A stretch of DNA of 64,000 nt from Notolepis coatsorum (taxonomy: Eukaryota; Chordata; Actinopteri; Aulopiformes; Paralepididae), in assembly GCA_963971535.1 (NCBI GenBank), contig OZ020589.1:68797239-68861238 (forward strand), in the 5' to 3' direction. Each line of letters opens with the position of its first letter. Positions within the stretch are counted from its first letter, which is position 1. The notes beneath the pieces were generated by a model, which was not told where the DNA came from, made no database searches, and saw only the letters and a program-made list of their open reading frames with translations. Below, piece by piece: positions 11,408 through 23,431 of this stretch. Position numbers and translations under genes: made by a program.

Positions 11408-11854
11408 TAATGTAAAAGACAAAGTCAGCCGTCACTATATTGTTACACTTGAGTGTCTCATATAGCCAGACCCCTCTCCACGTGCACGTTTAATTATTGC
11501 TAGTGCCAGTGCACGATGTATCAGTGTAAATGTTGCTATAGCTAATGGGAGACCACAACATGTTGAAAGAGCTGCACGGAGGGTTGAATCAGATGTTTTG
11601 TCATATTGGAGCTGCTTCCTTGCTTGCACAAAATACTCTTGCTGCAGGTATTGCGTTTTGCTGTATTCCATTTTTTTTGTGAAGCTCAGCCAAAGGTTAA
11701 AACATTCTGCTATTAGCCAGCAATCTCTGTTAGCTATAGTCCAGCATAAGAGTCTCTGCTCACATGGTTTCCTCACACAACCACATAACCAGTGAATGAA
11801 GTTGGTCCAAGCAACAGGTCTTGGTAGTTGAGTAGATTTTTTTGCTCAATGCAG
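11408..11854. other. Part of a dispersed block also present near 46500
   Basis: 11575-11670 (agctgcttccttgcttgcac… ctcttgctgcaggtattgcg) matches 46530-46600 (gttgcttccttgctcacaca… ttgctgcaggtgttgcat). Together with 8560-8730 against 45220-45290 this suggests a larger repeat whose two copies have taken different insertions. No coding signal. Confidence 0.55.
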
Positions 11855-11992
11855 CCTCTGACCTATATGCAGCGAAGCGGGGGAAAAGACCAACCTCTGA
11901 CCTATATGCAGCAGGGGAAAGACCAACCTCTGACCTATATGCAGTGGGGGAAAGACCAACCTCTGACCTATATGCAGCGGGGGGGAGACCAT
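11855..11992. repeat. 33-bp minisatellite, four units
   Basis: cctctgacctatatgcagc begins at 11855, 11894, 11927 and 11960. Because 33 is a multiple of three, an open frame reads SDLYAAGERPT repeatedly, but this is a by-product of the repeat. Confidence 0.9.
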
Positions 11993-12044
11993 TGAACTGT
12001 CAGCTTGCAGGATGTCATCTTTACGCACACATGTGCTCCTAAAT

Positions 12045-12559
12045 AATTTCTCTTGTTCGCACATATGTGAACGCGACGAGCGATTGTGACCACATATCTC
12101 AATCGTAATTTGTCCAGATTGTGAATGTACAGAATCAAATGTAAGCTTTCAAATGGTGTGTCATACATCAGAAAATATTTGAAGAACATGTGCTTATTTG
12201 AATCTAGTTAAACCGCAAGTCTCAGAGCAGAGAAAAGCTGAGGAAATTCAATATAAAGTCTTTCTGCATTTTTAACACATTGGCAGTCGGGTGAACAATA
12301 GCTGTGAGGAGGTGTTAACAATAGCTCTTAAATCAACCCCTAACCACTCCCCTGACAAAGCTAAAGTTACAAAGAGCTGATATTTCATCAATAGATCAAA
12401 TTCTTCAAGAATGTATTGGAATATACCCCACATTTATATGGTCAAACTATAACAAATTGAAGGTAATAACAATACTGGTAAATTAAGTTCACAATAATAA
12501 CCTGGCAAATGCTGGTTATAACATCTGGAAACAACATCCAATCCCAACTCAATGGGTGA
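12045..12559. other. No recognised feature
   Basis: About 515 bases with no domain, array or terminal repeat that I can identify. Confidence 0.4.
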
Positions 12560-12842
12560 CTGAATGAATGAAAACTTTATTTAACAGATTGCAGAATGGG
12601 CACCATACAGTACGGCTCAATACACACAATTGTTAAGGGGATGCAGACCAGAGAAAGACGTTTCAATTCATAGTGACATTTATGACATACACAACATACA
12701 TGACATCATGACATTTATGGCATAGGGACATACAGGTATATAGTAGTTATATTTGTGACATATATACGATATGCAAATATACAGTACTGTTACCCATAGA
12801 TCCTAACAGAGAATATATACATATGATGGGGAGGATACTGTC

Positions 12843-12847
12843 TATTA

Positions 12848-12880
<33 letters not shown>
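12843..12880. repeat. G homopolymer of about 30 bases
   Basis: A run of about 30 G sits in the LINE-A 3' UTR where sister copies have 5-7 G, so the length is likely slippage or assembly uncertainty. Confidence 0.9.
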
Positions 12881-12882
<2 letters not shown>

Positions 12883-13011
12883 GGACATTTATGTGGCCAG
12901 TTTCGAATTGCAGCCTTCCGTAGGTGCTCTTTAACACAATGTGCACCATTAACGAGTTTACTCGTTATTGGCCGCCAATCGAATAACGAGTTTACTCGTT
13001 TTTACGATCGT

Positions 13012-14443
13012 TGTTGTGAAGGGCCAGATTAAACCGAATATATATATTTATTTATATATATATATTTAATTGTATTTGTATATTCTCTAATATTCCCTGA
13101 TATCCCTTGTATATTCCTTGTACAATATGCATTGAATATCCATTCTAGCCTACTGAACATCCCATAATAGTCTCCATTCTACTATTGGTCGAGACCTTGG
13201 TGCCAGGCTGCCATACCCCTCAGACCCAGTTCAAACGTACCGCTCCACATGTACGAACAAGTCCTAGTTCCGCGTAGGAATCTGGCTACCGCATCACTAA
13301 TGGGACTATTTGTTCATAGTGCGTATATATACTGCGCTACTAAAGTAGGACTTTCTTTCAGTCCAGTTTCTTACCCTCCAATAGAGTCACAGACGTAAAG
13401 CCTCGCCGCGACGCCACGTGTGGGAGTAAGGCCAAGTTCGCCTACCATCGGTATTGAGACATCGTGTATATTAATATTTGAATAGTCATATTTGGCACTA
13501 TATCGTCGAGTTGGACGTAGTCTATTAAGCTAATAATAGTCTGTTAATATATAGTGCTTCGTGCGGTGAGAATACTACCGTAGTCAGTACCCCATCGTTT
13601 CGGGCAGAGAACTGGCTGCTTATCCAGGGTGGTTGACCCCACGTGAAGCTGCACCCGAGGAGCCCCAGAGCCGACGAGCGAGTGGACCTGTATACCGGAT
13701 TATTCTACCGACGACAGCCCGCCTTCCCAGGCACGGATTATGCTTTGTATACTTTGATTATTCCATGGATAAAGACCCCCGACACTGCCGTGTGTTGGAA
13801 CCCCCCCCCCTGGAGAGGACGCAAGGTGAGGAGACGCTCTGCAAGACGAGGTCGCTTCACGTCTCTCCTCCGTGGACCGGATGACGCCGGCCCACAAAGA
13901 GTCCACCTGCTTTCATCTGTGGTCCAAGGATCGCCGGCGCATTGAACGGCACTACAGTGGGTTCACCTGGGATACCCTTGGCCGGATGAGGCAGCCGGAT
14001 TCTACCCCCCCCCCCTTCCTACTCCTGTCGACTTACAAGCGACCGGATTAACCCCCCCTAGTGTGTCCAGTATATAATCATTAAAGTATCATTGCTGTTA
14101 TTCCTTAAACTATTCCAGGTCGTATATGTACCACCTGCGCCTTCAGAGATTGGACATTCTCTATTGATATACCGACGAATACTCTTGCCATAAAAGTGCA
14201 TACTAATTCCATTCATAAATGTGATTGATTTGATTAAGTGCTTGCTCTACACACCATCGCTGTGTAGAAATAAAGACCTATTTCTAATTCGTACATTTGT
14301 GTTGGATCCGTTTCCTCTACGTGACAGTGTTCATCATAATATATTTATGCCGTGTACTGGGTGGCCGAATATTAAGTACAAAGGTAGTGGTAGTAAGTAT
14401 CATATCTAGTAATACAGTCAGGGAATTGTACCCCTCAGTTACA
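13012..14443 (+). repeat. 5' LTR of the BEL/Pao element
   Basis: Begins tgttgtgaagggccagatta and ends …cccctcagttaca. It is virtually identical to 21999-23431. The AT-rich start, the tgcgtatatatactgcgcta stretch near 13320 and aataaag words near 14269 are candidate promoter and polyadenylation signals. Short open frames within it occur in both LTRs and are not treated as genes. Confidence 0.95.
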
Positions 14444-14445
14444 AT

Positions 14446-14462
14446 TGGTCCTTCGAGCCGGA
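14446..14462 (+). promoter_or_regulatory. Primer-binding site complementary to tRNA-Tyr
   Basis: Two bases after the 5' LTR, tggtccttcgagccgga is exactly complementary to the 3' end of vertebrate tRNA-Tyr (…tccggctcgaagga plus CCA). The 17-nt match and the position right after the LTR make this the likely minus-strand priming site. Confidence 0.85.
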
Positions 14463-14487
14463 GGGTAATTAGTGTAATATTAATATA

Positions 14488-15794
14488 GTGTTATTAATAT
14501 TGAAATGGCCTATGATGAACACTCCACGAAACGATCCTCCTAACCAACGCCCGCAGCGCGAACGACGGCTCCCTCAGTACTTAGAGGCTTACGCTGTCAG
14601 TCAACAACCTAGTCTTCTACTAACAGTAAACGCGGTAAAACTAGAAAGTAAAAGTATGTCTAACCCCAACGCCCAGACTACCCCGACCATAGAGGCCCCT
14701 ACGGGCTCTAATGTAACTGACCAAGTTCACGGTGGGGACCAGTGGGAACCAGACATGACTTCACACCCCGCCAGTACTGAAGAAGTAGTCCCCGATGAGT
14801 CCCGGGAGGAATACAACGCTACCGAGAGAGAACTCGGCACGGAAGAAGACGGGGAGAGCACCGTGGAGATAGAGCTCCAAGGCTCCGCAAGGAGTACCCC
14901 GAGGGAAGGCTCCCCTATACAACCGCCTTCCCCCAGCGAGGCAGAGAGGACCCTACAGCAGGCCTTCCTCATCAGCCTGAACGCCGCTGCTGAACGCGAC
15001 CGACTGCAGATCCAGCAGCGGAGCGAAGAAGAGCATATACGTCTAGAACTAAGACGCATTCAGAGAGAAGAGAATGTGGCCCGAGACCGAGCAGACAGCC
15101 AGCGAGCAGCTGCTGGTGCTCTACGGGACGCAGAGCGCGACAGACAGCAAGCGCAACTAATAGAACAGCTGATCAGACGGACAACACCCTCTCCCTCCGC
15201 CAGAGGCTCCAGGAACTCGTCTAGACACACCTCCAGGGCGGCATCCCCTAGCCGAGTAAACAACCCTGAACTTGACCAACAGACGAGGTCTATACCCCCC
15301 CCCACCGGTCCAAGCGAGACCTAGCAACCGGGAAGGAGCAGCATATCCTGTGGAGAGGCTAAACCAGAGACTACAAGCACTGGATGACCTAACTGAAGAC
15401 GAAGAGGAAGAGGAGGAGAACCACACCCGACGACAGCACAGTACTCTACCGGACCAGGAGGTCCGGTACAGCCCAGGCTATACTCCCGCGGAGCTGCGCT
15501 ACAGACCCCCGACTCTATACACGGGTGAGCACGACGCACGACCCGCACCGAGGAACAGCACCTGGACAAGCGGGCCATGGTACACTGCCGGTACCAGCCC
15601 ATACCAAGGAGCGAGAGGAGACTCGCCTAGGAGGCCTCTCCCCCAACGCTCGCCGATGTATCCACAGTCAGCGTCATACATTGGCACGCCTATGGTACCC
15701 GACTTCACCCAAGAGAACCGGGCCCAGTATACGGAACTCCGCATGCCAGTACCGGAGGTTCCAGATCACGCAATTCAACCAGCGGATCACTTCT
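14488..15794 (+). pseudogene. BEL/Pao gag-like region (fossil)
   Basis: A charged, low-complexity polypeptide region rich in R, E, Q, P and S follows the primer site. It includes an arginine/glutamate-rich segment (EEHIRLELRRIQREENVARD) that probably forms a coiled coil. Position between the primer site and the zinc knuckles supports gag. The region stops at the inserted LINE. Broken; treated as a fossil. Confidence 0.6.
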
Positions 15795-18783
15795 TTATCC
15801 ATCGAAAGGATCGGACATCATCAGAGTCCGGTAAACAACGTGGAGGAGGTATTGCCTTCATGTTTAACAAAAATTGGAGTGATCCAACGAACGTGAAGGA
15901 ATTATCCAACCACTGCTCCCCAGAACTGGAATATATAACCATCAAGTGTCGTCCTTTCTTCCTCCCGAGGGAGTTAACGGCGATCGTCCTGGTCGGAGTG
16001 TATATTCCACCGCAAGCCAGCAACAAGGTTGCGCTCTCCAGACTACACGACTAGGTAAATAGAATACAAGTGGCTAACGTTAACGCCGCCATTTTAGTAC
16101 TGGGAGATTTCAATAGCGCCAATCTGAGAAAGGTATTGCCCGACTTCTATCAGCATGTGACTTGCAACACCAGAGGCGGTAACATCCTAGATCACTGTTA
16201 CACGCAATTTAAAGGTGGCTACAAGGCTCATTCTGATAGTGGCTTTGGCAAGTCAGATCACGCATCCATTTTCCTTTCACCAAAGTACAGACAGAGAATT
16301 AAAAGTACTCCCGTAGTCTCGCGAGAGGTGCAGAAATGGGATCTGACGTCAGAAGAGACGATCCGGTCAGTGTTTCACCACACAGACTGGATTGTGTTCC
16401 GCGACACATAACATTAATGCCTACACGGAGACAGTGCTGGACTATGTCTGTACTAGGGTGAAAGAAACAATCCCCACTACCAAAATGAAAGTTTACCCAA
16501 ATCAAAAACCCTGGGTAGACAAATCCGTCCGTGAAGCTCTGAGAGAGCGCACCAAAGCATACAATGACGGCCTAGTGGCAGGCAACATGAATGACCACAA
16601 GGTGGCGCGACACAACGTAAGGAGGACAGTGTCAGAGGCCAAACGGCGCTACAGGGATAAAATTGAACTCCAGTTTGAACAAGCTGACTCTAGAGCTATG
16701 TGGCAGGGGCTCAAAACGATGACAGACTACAAAGGCGCCTCCCTCAAACTGAACAGTGACATCTCCTTAGCAAACGACCTCAATACCTTCTATGCGAGGT
16801 TTGATGCTGGTAATAACAACACCAGCTCACAAGCCTCGGCAATGGGGGGGGGGGGGGGTCGGCTGCTGATGGAGGCGCAGTGTTCAGGGTAACAGAGCAT
16901 GAGGTGAGGCGGACCTTTAAAAAAGTGAATATCAGGAAGGCAGCAGGTCCGGACGGCATCCCCGGCCGCGTCCTAAAAGTCTGTGCCGACCAACTGGCCC
17001 CAGTATTCACTGACATATTTAACCTGTCCTTAGAACAGGCTGTCATCCCCACCTGCCTGAAGAAGTCCACTATTATCCCTGTACCCAAAAAATCCAAGCC
17101 TGCTTGCCTCAACGACTACCGCCCTGTAGCTCTCACCTCCATAGCCATGAAGTGCTTTGAGAAGCTAGTAAAGGGCTACATCTGCTCCTCCCTCCCCATC
17201 AACATGGACCCCCTGCAATTTGCATACCGCCCCAACAGGTCCACGGAGGACGCCATATCCCATGTGCTGCACACAGCAGCATCACACCTGGACAAGAGGC
17301 AGGGGAACTATGTGAGAATGCTATTCATCGACTACAGCTCGGCATTCAATACCATAGTCCCCTCCATACTCATAGCCAAGCTCAGGGACCTGGGCTTGGG
17401 CTATGACCTCTGCCAGTGGGTCTTGGACTTCCTGACTGGCAGACCCCAGGTGGTGAGAGCAGGCAACTGCACCTCCTCATCCATCACCCTCAACATAGGG
17501 GCCCCCCAGGGCTGTGTTCTGAGTCCCCTCCTCTACTCCCTGTACACACACGACTGTGTGGCTCAGCGGAGTAGCAATACAATCGTCAAATTTGCTGACG
17601 ACACAGTGGTGGTGGGCCTGATCTCTGCCAACGACGAGAGGGCCTACCTGGAAGAGGTCAAGGTCCTGGCGGGATGGTGCCAGGAAAACAGCCTCTCCCT
17701 GAACGTCAGCAAAACAAAGGAGATGATTGTGGACTTCAGGAGGTCGGGGGTCAAGGACTACAGCCCCCTCAGCATCGACGGGGCACCGGTTGAGAGAGTC
17801 AACAGCTTCAAGTACCTCGGAGCCTACATATCCGAGGACTTGACATGGACCACACACATTAACAGTGTGGTGAAGAAGGCACGACAACGCCTCTACTTCC
17901 TCAGGCGCCTAAGGAAGTTCCAAGTCAGCCAGAAGATCCTTAAGAACTTCTACTCATGTACAATAGAGAGCATCTTGACCGGCAACATCACCTCCTGGTT
18001 TGGGAATAGCACTGCAAAAGACCAAAGCAGACTACAAAGAGTGACACGTTCAGCCGAACGCACAATTGGAGGGGGGCTCCCCACCCTCCAGAACATTTAC
18101 TACAAGCGTTGCAAGGGCAAGGCTAAGAGAATCATTAAAGACTCCAGTCACCCGAACAACTGCCTCTTCGAACTGCTGCGGTCAGGCAAGCGATACAGGA
18201 GTCTCAAGGCGAGCACAGAAAGACTCAGAAGTAGCTTCTATCCCCAGGCCATCAGGCTGCTAAACGAACAATGAATGAACACTACACAACAACAACCACC
18301 AAACGCACATAGCACACACATCCACACGCACACACTCACTTTAAACAAACACACTGTAGCACCCACTCCACACACTTTATAGCACACACCCACTTTAAAC
18401 AAACACACTGTAGCACCCACTCCCCACACTTTATATTTATGGATGAAGGATTGCACTACAACTCGTACACCTTACTGTAAATTGTACCTAAAATTGTACC
18501 TCATCCCATTTCTGCTTTGCACTAGATAGTACTGTACATTAGTACACTGCATAGTATTGTGTATTGTATATTATATGGTAACTCAGAACATTGTACATAT
18601 GTCTATACCGAACACTGTGACCTCATTTTCTTCTTCTAAATTCATGCTATATTATGTTATTATGTTATTTGATACTATCTTGTCTAGCACAGTCTCTGGA
18701 GCGTAACAGTAAGAAGCATTTTGTATGAAAGTATTCTGTACTTCTGTATGACAACTATTAAAGAACTTGAACTTGAACTTGAA
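15795..18783 (+). pseudogene. L2-type LINE inserted in the BEL/Pao element
   Basis: The LINE starts inside its endonuclease (DRTSSESGKQRGGGIAFMFN near 15807; LEYITIKCRPFFLPRE; VGVYIPPQAS). It continues through a linker (KPWVDKSVREALRERTKAYN near 16507) to [39 protein letters not shown], motif [12 protein letters not shown] (about 17325), [20 protein letters not shown], and catalytic [10 protein letters not shown] (about 17590). The C-terminus [13 protein letters not shown] ends at 18274. The 3' UTR finishes with repeated ttgaac at 18765-18783. Damage: a TAG at 16052-16054, a frame change near 16400, and another near the G run at 16843-16858. The RT frame 16880-18274 (464 codons) is intact. 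5'-truncated, so a dead copy. Confidence 0.88.
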
Positions 18784-21700
18784 TGTGACTCCTTCCCCAA
18801 GCTGAACGCGGAGGAAGCAAGTCAATGGATAAAGTCCAACAAGCGCTGTTTTCGCTGTGCGCGCTCACACATGGCAGCCGAATGCCGCTTAAAGAAAAGG
18901 TGCACCAAGTGCGATGGAGCCCATCTGGACATACTTCACGACAGTAACAGACGGCGCCCTTCACCCGCACCATCCAGCAGCAAAGCGAGCGTCATGTACA
19001 TCGATCACGCCAGCAGCAGTGGAGCCCGAGTACTCCTAAAAGTAGTGCGTGTGACACTAAGCTACCAGAATAAAGTCCTGGACACTTACGCCGTCCTCGA
19101 TGACGGGTCAGAGAAGACCCTGCTGCTCGCCTCCGCTGCGGCCCAGCTAGGGCTGCGGGGAAGCGAAACCCAAATGACAATTCGGACAATAAGACGAGAT
19201 TTGAAGACGATAAAGGGCGAGAATGTCTCATTCTCTATCGCAGCAAGCGGCCAGCCTGAGCGACGGTACCAGATTACAGACGCTTTCACCAGCCAAGAAA
19301 TAGGACTGTCGCGGTACACATACCCCGTCGCCAAGCTGATGGAGAAATATGCACATCTGCGCAAGTTACCGATCCCGCTCATAGACAATGCTATGCCGAC
19401 CCTGTTGATAGGCTCCGACCATGCAGACCTCATTGTCCCGATAGACCGGGTTCATACCGGACCCCGAGGCTGTCCTGCAGCAGTCGAGACCCGTTTGGGA
19501 TGGACTCTCCAAGGCCCGCTCGCCAAATCTCTCAACCGAAGTACAGCCACTAGATGTCTCCACTCCCGAGTCACAGAGGGAGAAACCGCACTCCTGCAAC
19601 ACGTAGAGCGGCTATGGACCTTGGAACAAATGCCCTTTAAGAACGGAAAGAAAGACATTCGCTCTAAAGATGACATTTACGCCATTCACCTCCTCGAGAC
19701 AGGGACCAAGAGAGTCCCGGTCAACGGTGTGTTGAGATACGCCACGCCACTCCTGCGGCGAGAAGGAATGCCTACTTTCCACGCCAAGACAGACGCCACA
19801 GAACGGTACCTGCTGAACACGGAGCGGCGCTTAGCCAAGAACCCCGCCCAAGAGAGTGTATACCGCGCTGAGATTGAGAAGCTCATCACAGCGGGACACG
19901 TCACAAAGATGGACATTAAAGAGGCTGACCAGACCACTGAATCGTGGTACGTGCCTCACCACAAGGTCCATCACAACGGTAAAGACCGCATAGTATTTAA
20001 CTGCAGCTACCAGATCGGATCCCAAAATCTGAATAAAGAGTTACTGCCCGGTCCCACACTCGGCCCCTCCCTACTCGGCGTTCTACTCCGCTTCCGCCAG
20101 GAAAAGGTGGCCATCAGCGGGGACATTAAAGGAATGTTCCTGCAGGTGAGATTAGTAGAGGCGGACAAGCCCCTGTTACGGTTCCTATGGAGAGAGAAGC
20201 CAGGAGATGAGCACCCAGCCATCTACCAATGGGAAGTCCTCCCCTTCGGAACGACGTGCAGCCCCTGCTGTGCTACATTTGCACTACAGAAACATGTAGC
20301 AGAGGACCCAGCAGCGGACGAAGAGGTCCGACACAGCGTAAAGAACAGCTTCTACGTAGACAACTGTCTACAAAGCCTTTCAACCCAGGAAGAAGCCGAG
20401 GCTCTCCTGATTAAACTCCGCGCCTCATTGATCAAAGGCGGCTTTGATCTCAGGCAGTGGGCCAGCAGCGATCCGCAAGTACTGCGCAGCCTCTCCTCCG
20501 AGGACAAGGCAGCCAGCAGCGAGACCTGGATGGCTACAATCCCGGGAGAAGCCCAGGAGATGACCCTGGGATTGGTGTGGCGATTCAAAACAGATTCGCT
20601 TCACTACAGACACAAGCCCCTGACTACGGAGCAGGGAAGGCCGGCGGCGGCGCCGACCACCAGACGGAGTGTGTACACAACACTCGCCCGACAATATGAC
20701 CCGCTAGGATGTATTCTACCGTACACCACCAGGGCAAAAATGATTGTACGAGCATTGTGGGACAAGGACCAGGGCTGGGACGACCCCATTCCCGCACACC
20801 TTGCATCCACCTGGAGAGAGTGGGAGGTGGAGCTCCACTCACTCCCAGGCGTTAATATGCGCCGAAGCTACTTCCCACCCACGGTGAGGCCAGAGACATG
20901 TAAAATGGACTTACACGTCTTCAGTGACGCCTCAGAGGTCGCATACGGATCAGTAGCCTACTTGCGGGCCCAAGAGAAGGGGGGAGAGATCTACACAGCA
21001 TTTGTCCTCGCCCGCTCGAGAATAGCCCCACGCAAGCAACAATCTATCCCACGTCTAGAGCTCTGCGCAGCCCTAGCCGGAGCGCACCTAGCCACGCTCA
21101 TCCAACGTGAGCTCACCATACCGGTGTCTAGAACAATCCTGTGGTCAGATTCCACGACGGTACTCGCCTGGATCAAATCGGACTCATGCAAGTACAAAGT
21201 CTTCGTGGGAGTCAGAGTCACCGAGATTCAAGACTTAACCGAAGAGTTAACCGGAGAAACAGAGTGGCGCTACGTTGATACAAAACAGAACCCAGCTGAC
21301 GTCATCACCCGGGGGATGCCCCTGGATGACCTCACCCGTCGCAATGTCTACAGTGACGGCCCCGCATTCCTAAGACTCCCGGAAGGACAGTGGCCCACGC
21401 CTATCCCGAGGAAAGCCAGTCAGGAGGAGGCTGAGAATAAGAAGCCTGTGTTCTGTGGATTGAGCACTGTTATCTCCGCAGACCCCAACACACTCCTGAT
21501 GGGGCGGCTAGATCCTGCATTACCCCAGACAATGTACCGGCCTGAAGAAGCGAACGGCCGACGAATGTGGAGGTACAGCCAAGTGTTAGCCGACAAGTTT
21601 TGGAGCAGTTTCCTACTGCACTACCTACCGTCTCTACAGACCCGCCAGAAGTGGGTAAAGGAGAGAGACAATTTGACAGAAGGAACAGTCGTCATGATTA

Positions 21701-21860
21701 TTGATCAATCACTGCCCAGAGCTATGTGGCCGGCCGCGTAAGCAAAGTGATCACCGGTGCCGACGGCAAGGTCCGAGCAGCTGAAGTGCTTGTCCAGGGT
21801 CGCACTTACACCCGTCCCGTGGCGAGGCTCATAGAACTGCCCCGACTCCCAGACACAATC
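18784..21860 (+). pseudogene. BEL/Pao pol region (fossil)
   Basis: After the LINE, BEL sequence resumes with two zinc knuckles (CFRCARSHMAAEC then CTKCDGAH, about 18847-18925). The protease core YAVLDDGSEKTLL follows (about 19090), then RT with SGDIKGMFLQVRL and the YVDN catalytic block (20353-20364). The RNase H starts with VFSDASEVAYGS (about 20917), including WSDSTTVLAWIK near 21142. A terminal segment (YLPSLQTRQKWV) resembles the end of a BEL/Pao integrase region. The order knuckle-protease-RT-RNase H-integrase and the YVDN variant are typical of BEL/Pao. Treated as a fossil. Confidence 0.88.
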
Positions 21861-21985
21861 GATGATGACCATGACCCTATAACCCTATGACTTTGTGAAG
21901 TTGACTGACCCCTACAGCAAACCCTTATGTGTAAATAGACAACGCGATTAATCTGTCTCTGTTTAACTGATTAGGTCTGGGACCA

Positions 21986-23431
21986 ATCAGGGGGTGGCTG
22001 TTGTGAAGGGCCAGATTAAACCGAATATATATATTTATTTATATATATATATTTAATTGTATTTGTATATTCTCTAATATTCCCTGATATCCCTTGTATA
22101 TTCCTTGTACAATATGCATTGAATATCCATTCTAGCCTACTGAACATCCCATAATAGTCTCCATTCTACTATTGGTCGAGACCTTGGTGCCAGGCTGCCA
22201 TACCCCTCAGACCCAGTTTAAACGTACCGCTCCACATGTACGAACAAGTCCTAGTTCCGCGTAGGAATCTGGCTACCGCATCACTAATGGGACTATTTGT
22301 TCATAGTGCGTATATATACTGCGCTACTAAAGTAGGACTTTCTTTCAGTCCAGTTTCTTACCCTCCAATAGAGTCACAGACGTAAAGCCTCCCCGCGACG
22401 CCACGTGTGGGAGTAAGGCCAAGTTCGCCTACCATCGGTATTGAGACATCGTGTATATTAATATTTGAATAGTCATATTTGGCACTATATCGTCGAGTTG
22501 GACGTAGTCTATTAAGCTAATAATAGTCTGTTAATATATAGTGCTTCGTGCGGTGAGAATACTACCGTAGTCAGTACCCCATCGTTTCGGGCAGAGAACT
22601 GGCTGCTTATCCAGGGTGGTTGACCCCACGTGAAGCTGCACCCGAGGAGCCCCAGAGCCGACGAGCGAGTGGACCTGTATACCGGATTATTCTACCGACG
22701 ACAGCCCGCCTTCCCAGGCACGGATTATGCTTTGTATACTTTGATTATTCCATGGATAAAGACCCCCGACACTGCCGTGTGTTGGAACCCCCCCCCCTGG
22801 AGAGGACGCAAGGTGAGGAGACGCTCTGCAAGACGAGGTCGCTTCACGTCTCTCCTCCGTGGACCGGATGACGCCGGCCCACAAAGAGTCCACCTGCTTT
22901 CATCTGTGGTCCAAGGATCGCCGGCGCATTGAACGGCACTACAGTGGGTTCACCTGGGATACCCTTGGCCGGATGAGGCAGCCGGATTCTACCCCCCCCC
23001 CCCTTCCTACTCCTGTCGGCTTACAAGCGACCGGATTAACCCCCCCTAGTGTGTCCAGTATATAATCATTAAAGTATCATTGCTGTTATTCCTTAAACTA
23101 TTCCAGGTCGTATATGTACCACCTGCGCCTTCAGAGATTGGACATTCTCTATTGATATACCGACGAATACTCTTGCCATAAAAGTGCATACTAATTCCAT
23201 TCATAAATGTGATTGATTTGATTAAGTGCTTGCTCTACACACCATCGCTGTGTAGAAATAAAGACCTATTTCTAATTCGTACATTTGTGTTGGATCCGTT
23301 TCCTCTACGTGACAGTGTTCATCATAATATATTTATGCCGTGTACTGGGTGGCCGAATATGAAGTACAAAGGTAGTGGTAGTAAGTATCATATCTAGTAA
23401 TACAGTCAGGGAATTGTACCCCTCAGTTACA
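21986..23431 (+). repeat. Polypurine tract and 3' LTR of the BEL/Pao element
   Basis: agggggtgg just before 21999 is the likely plus-strand primer (polypurine tract). The LTR runs 21999-23431 and matches 13012-14443 almost base for base. Confidence 0.92.

Noticed and set aside
11842-12042. Repeat-protein-like open frame (SDLYAAGERPT units)
   Set aside because: Follows from a 33-bp minisatellite whose period is a multiple of three; nothing else supports a gene.
13633-13945. Open frames of 83-100 codons, present again at 22620-22932
   Set aside because: They lie inside the two LTRs of the BEL/Pao element and are duplicated only because the LTRs are.
14727-15744. Serine-rich minus-strand open frames opposite the BEL gag-like region
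   Set aside because: Mirror frames of a GC-rich coding strand without independent support.
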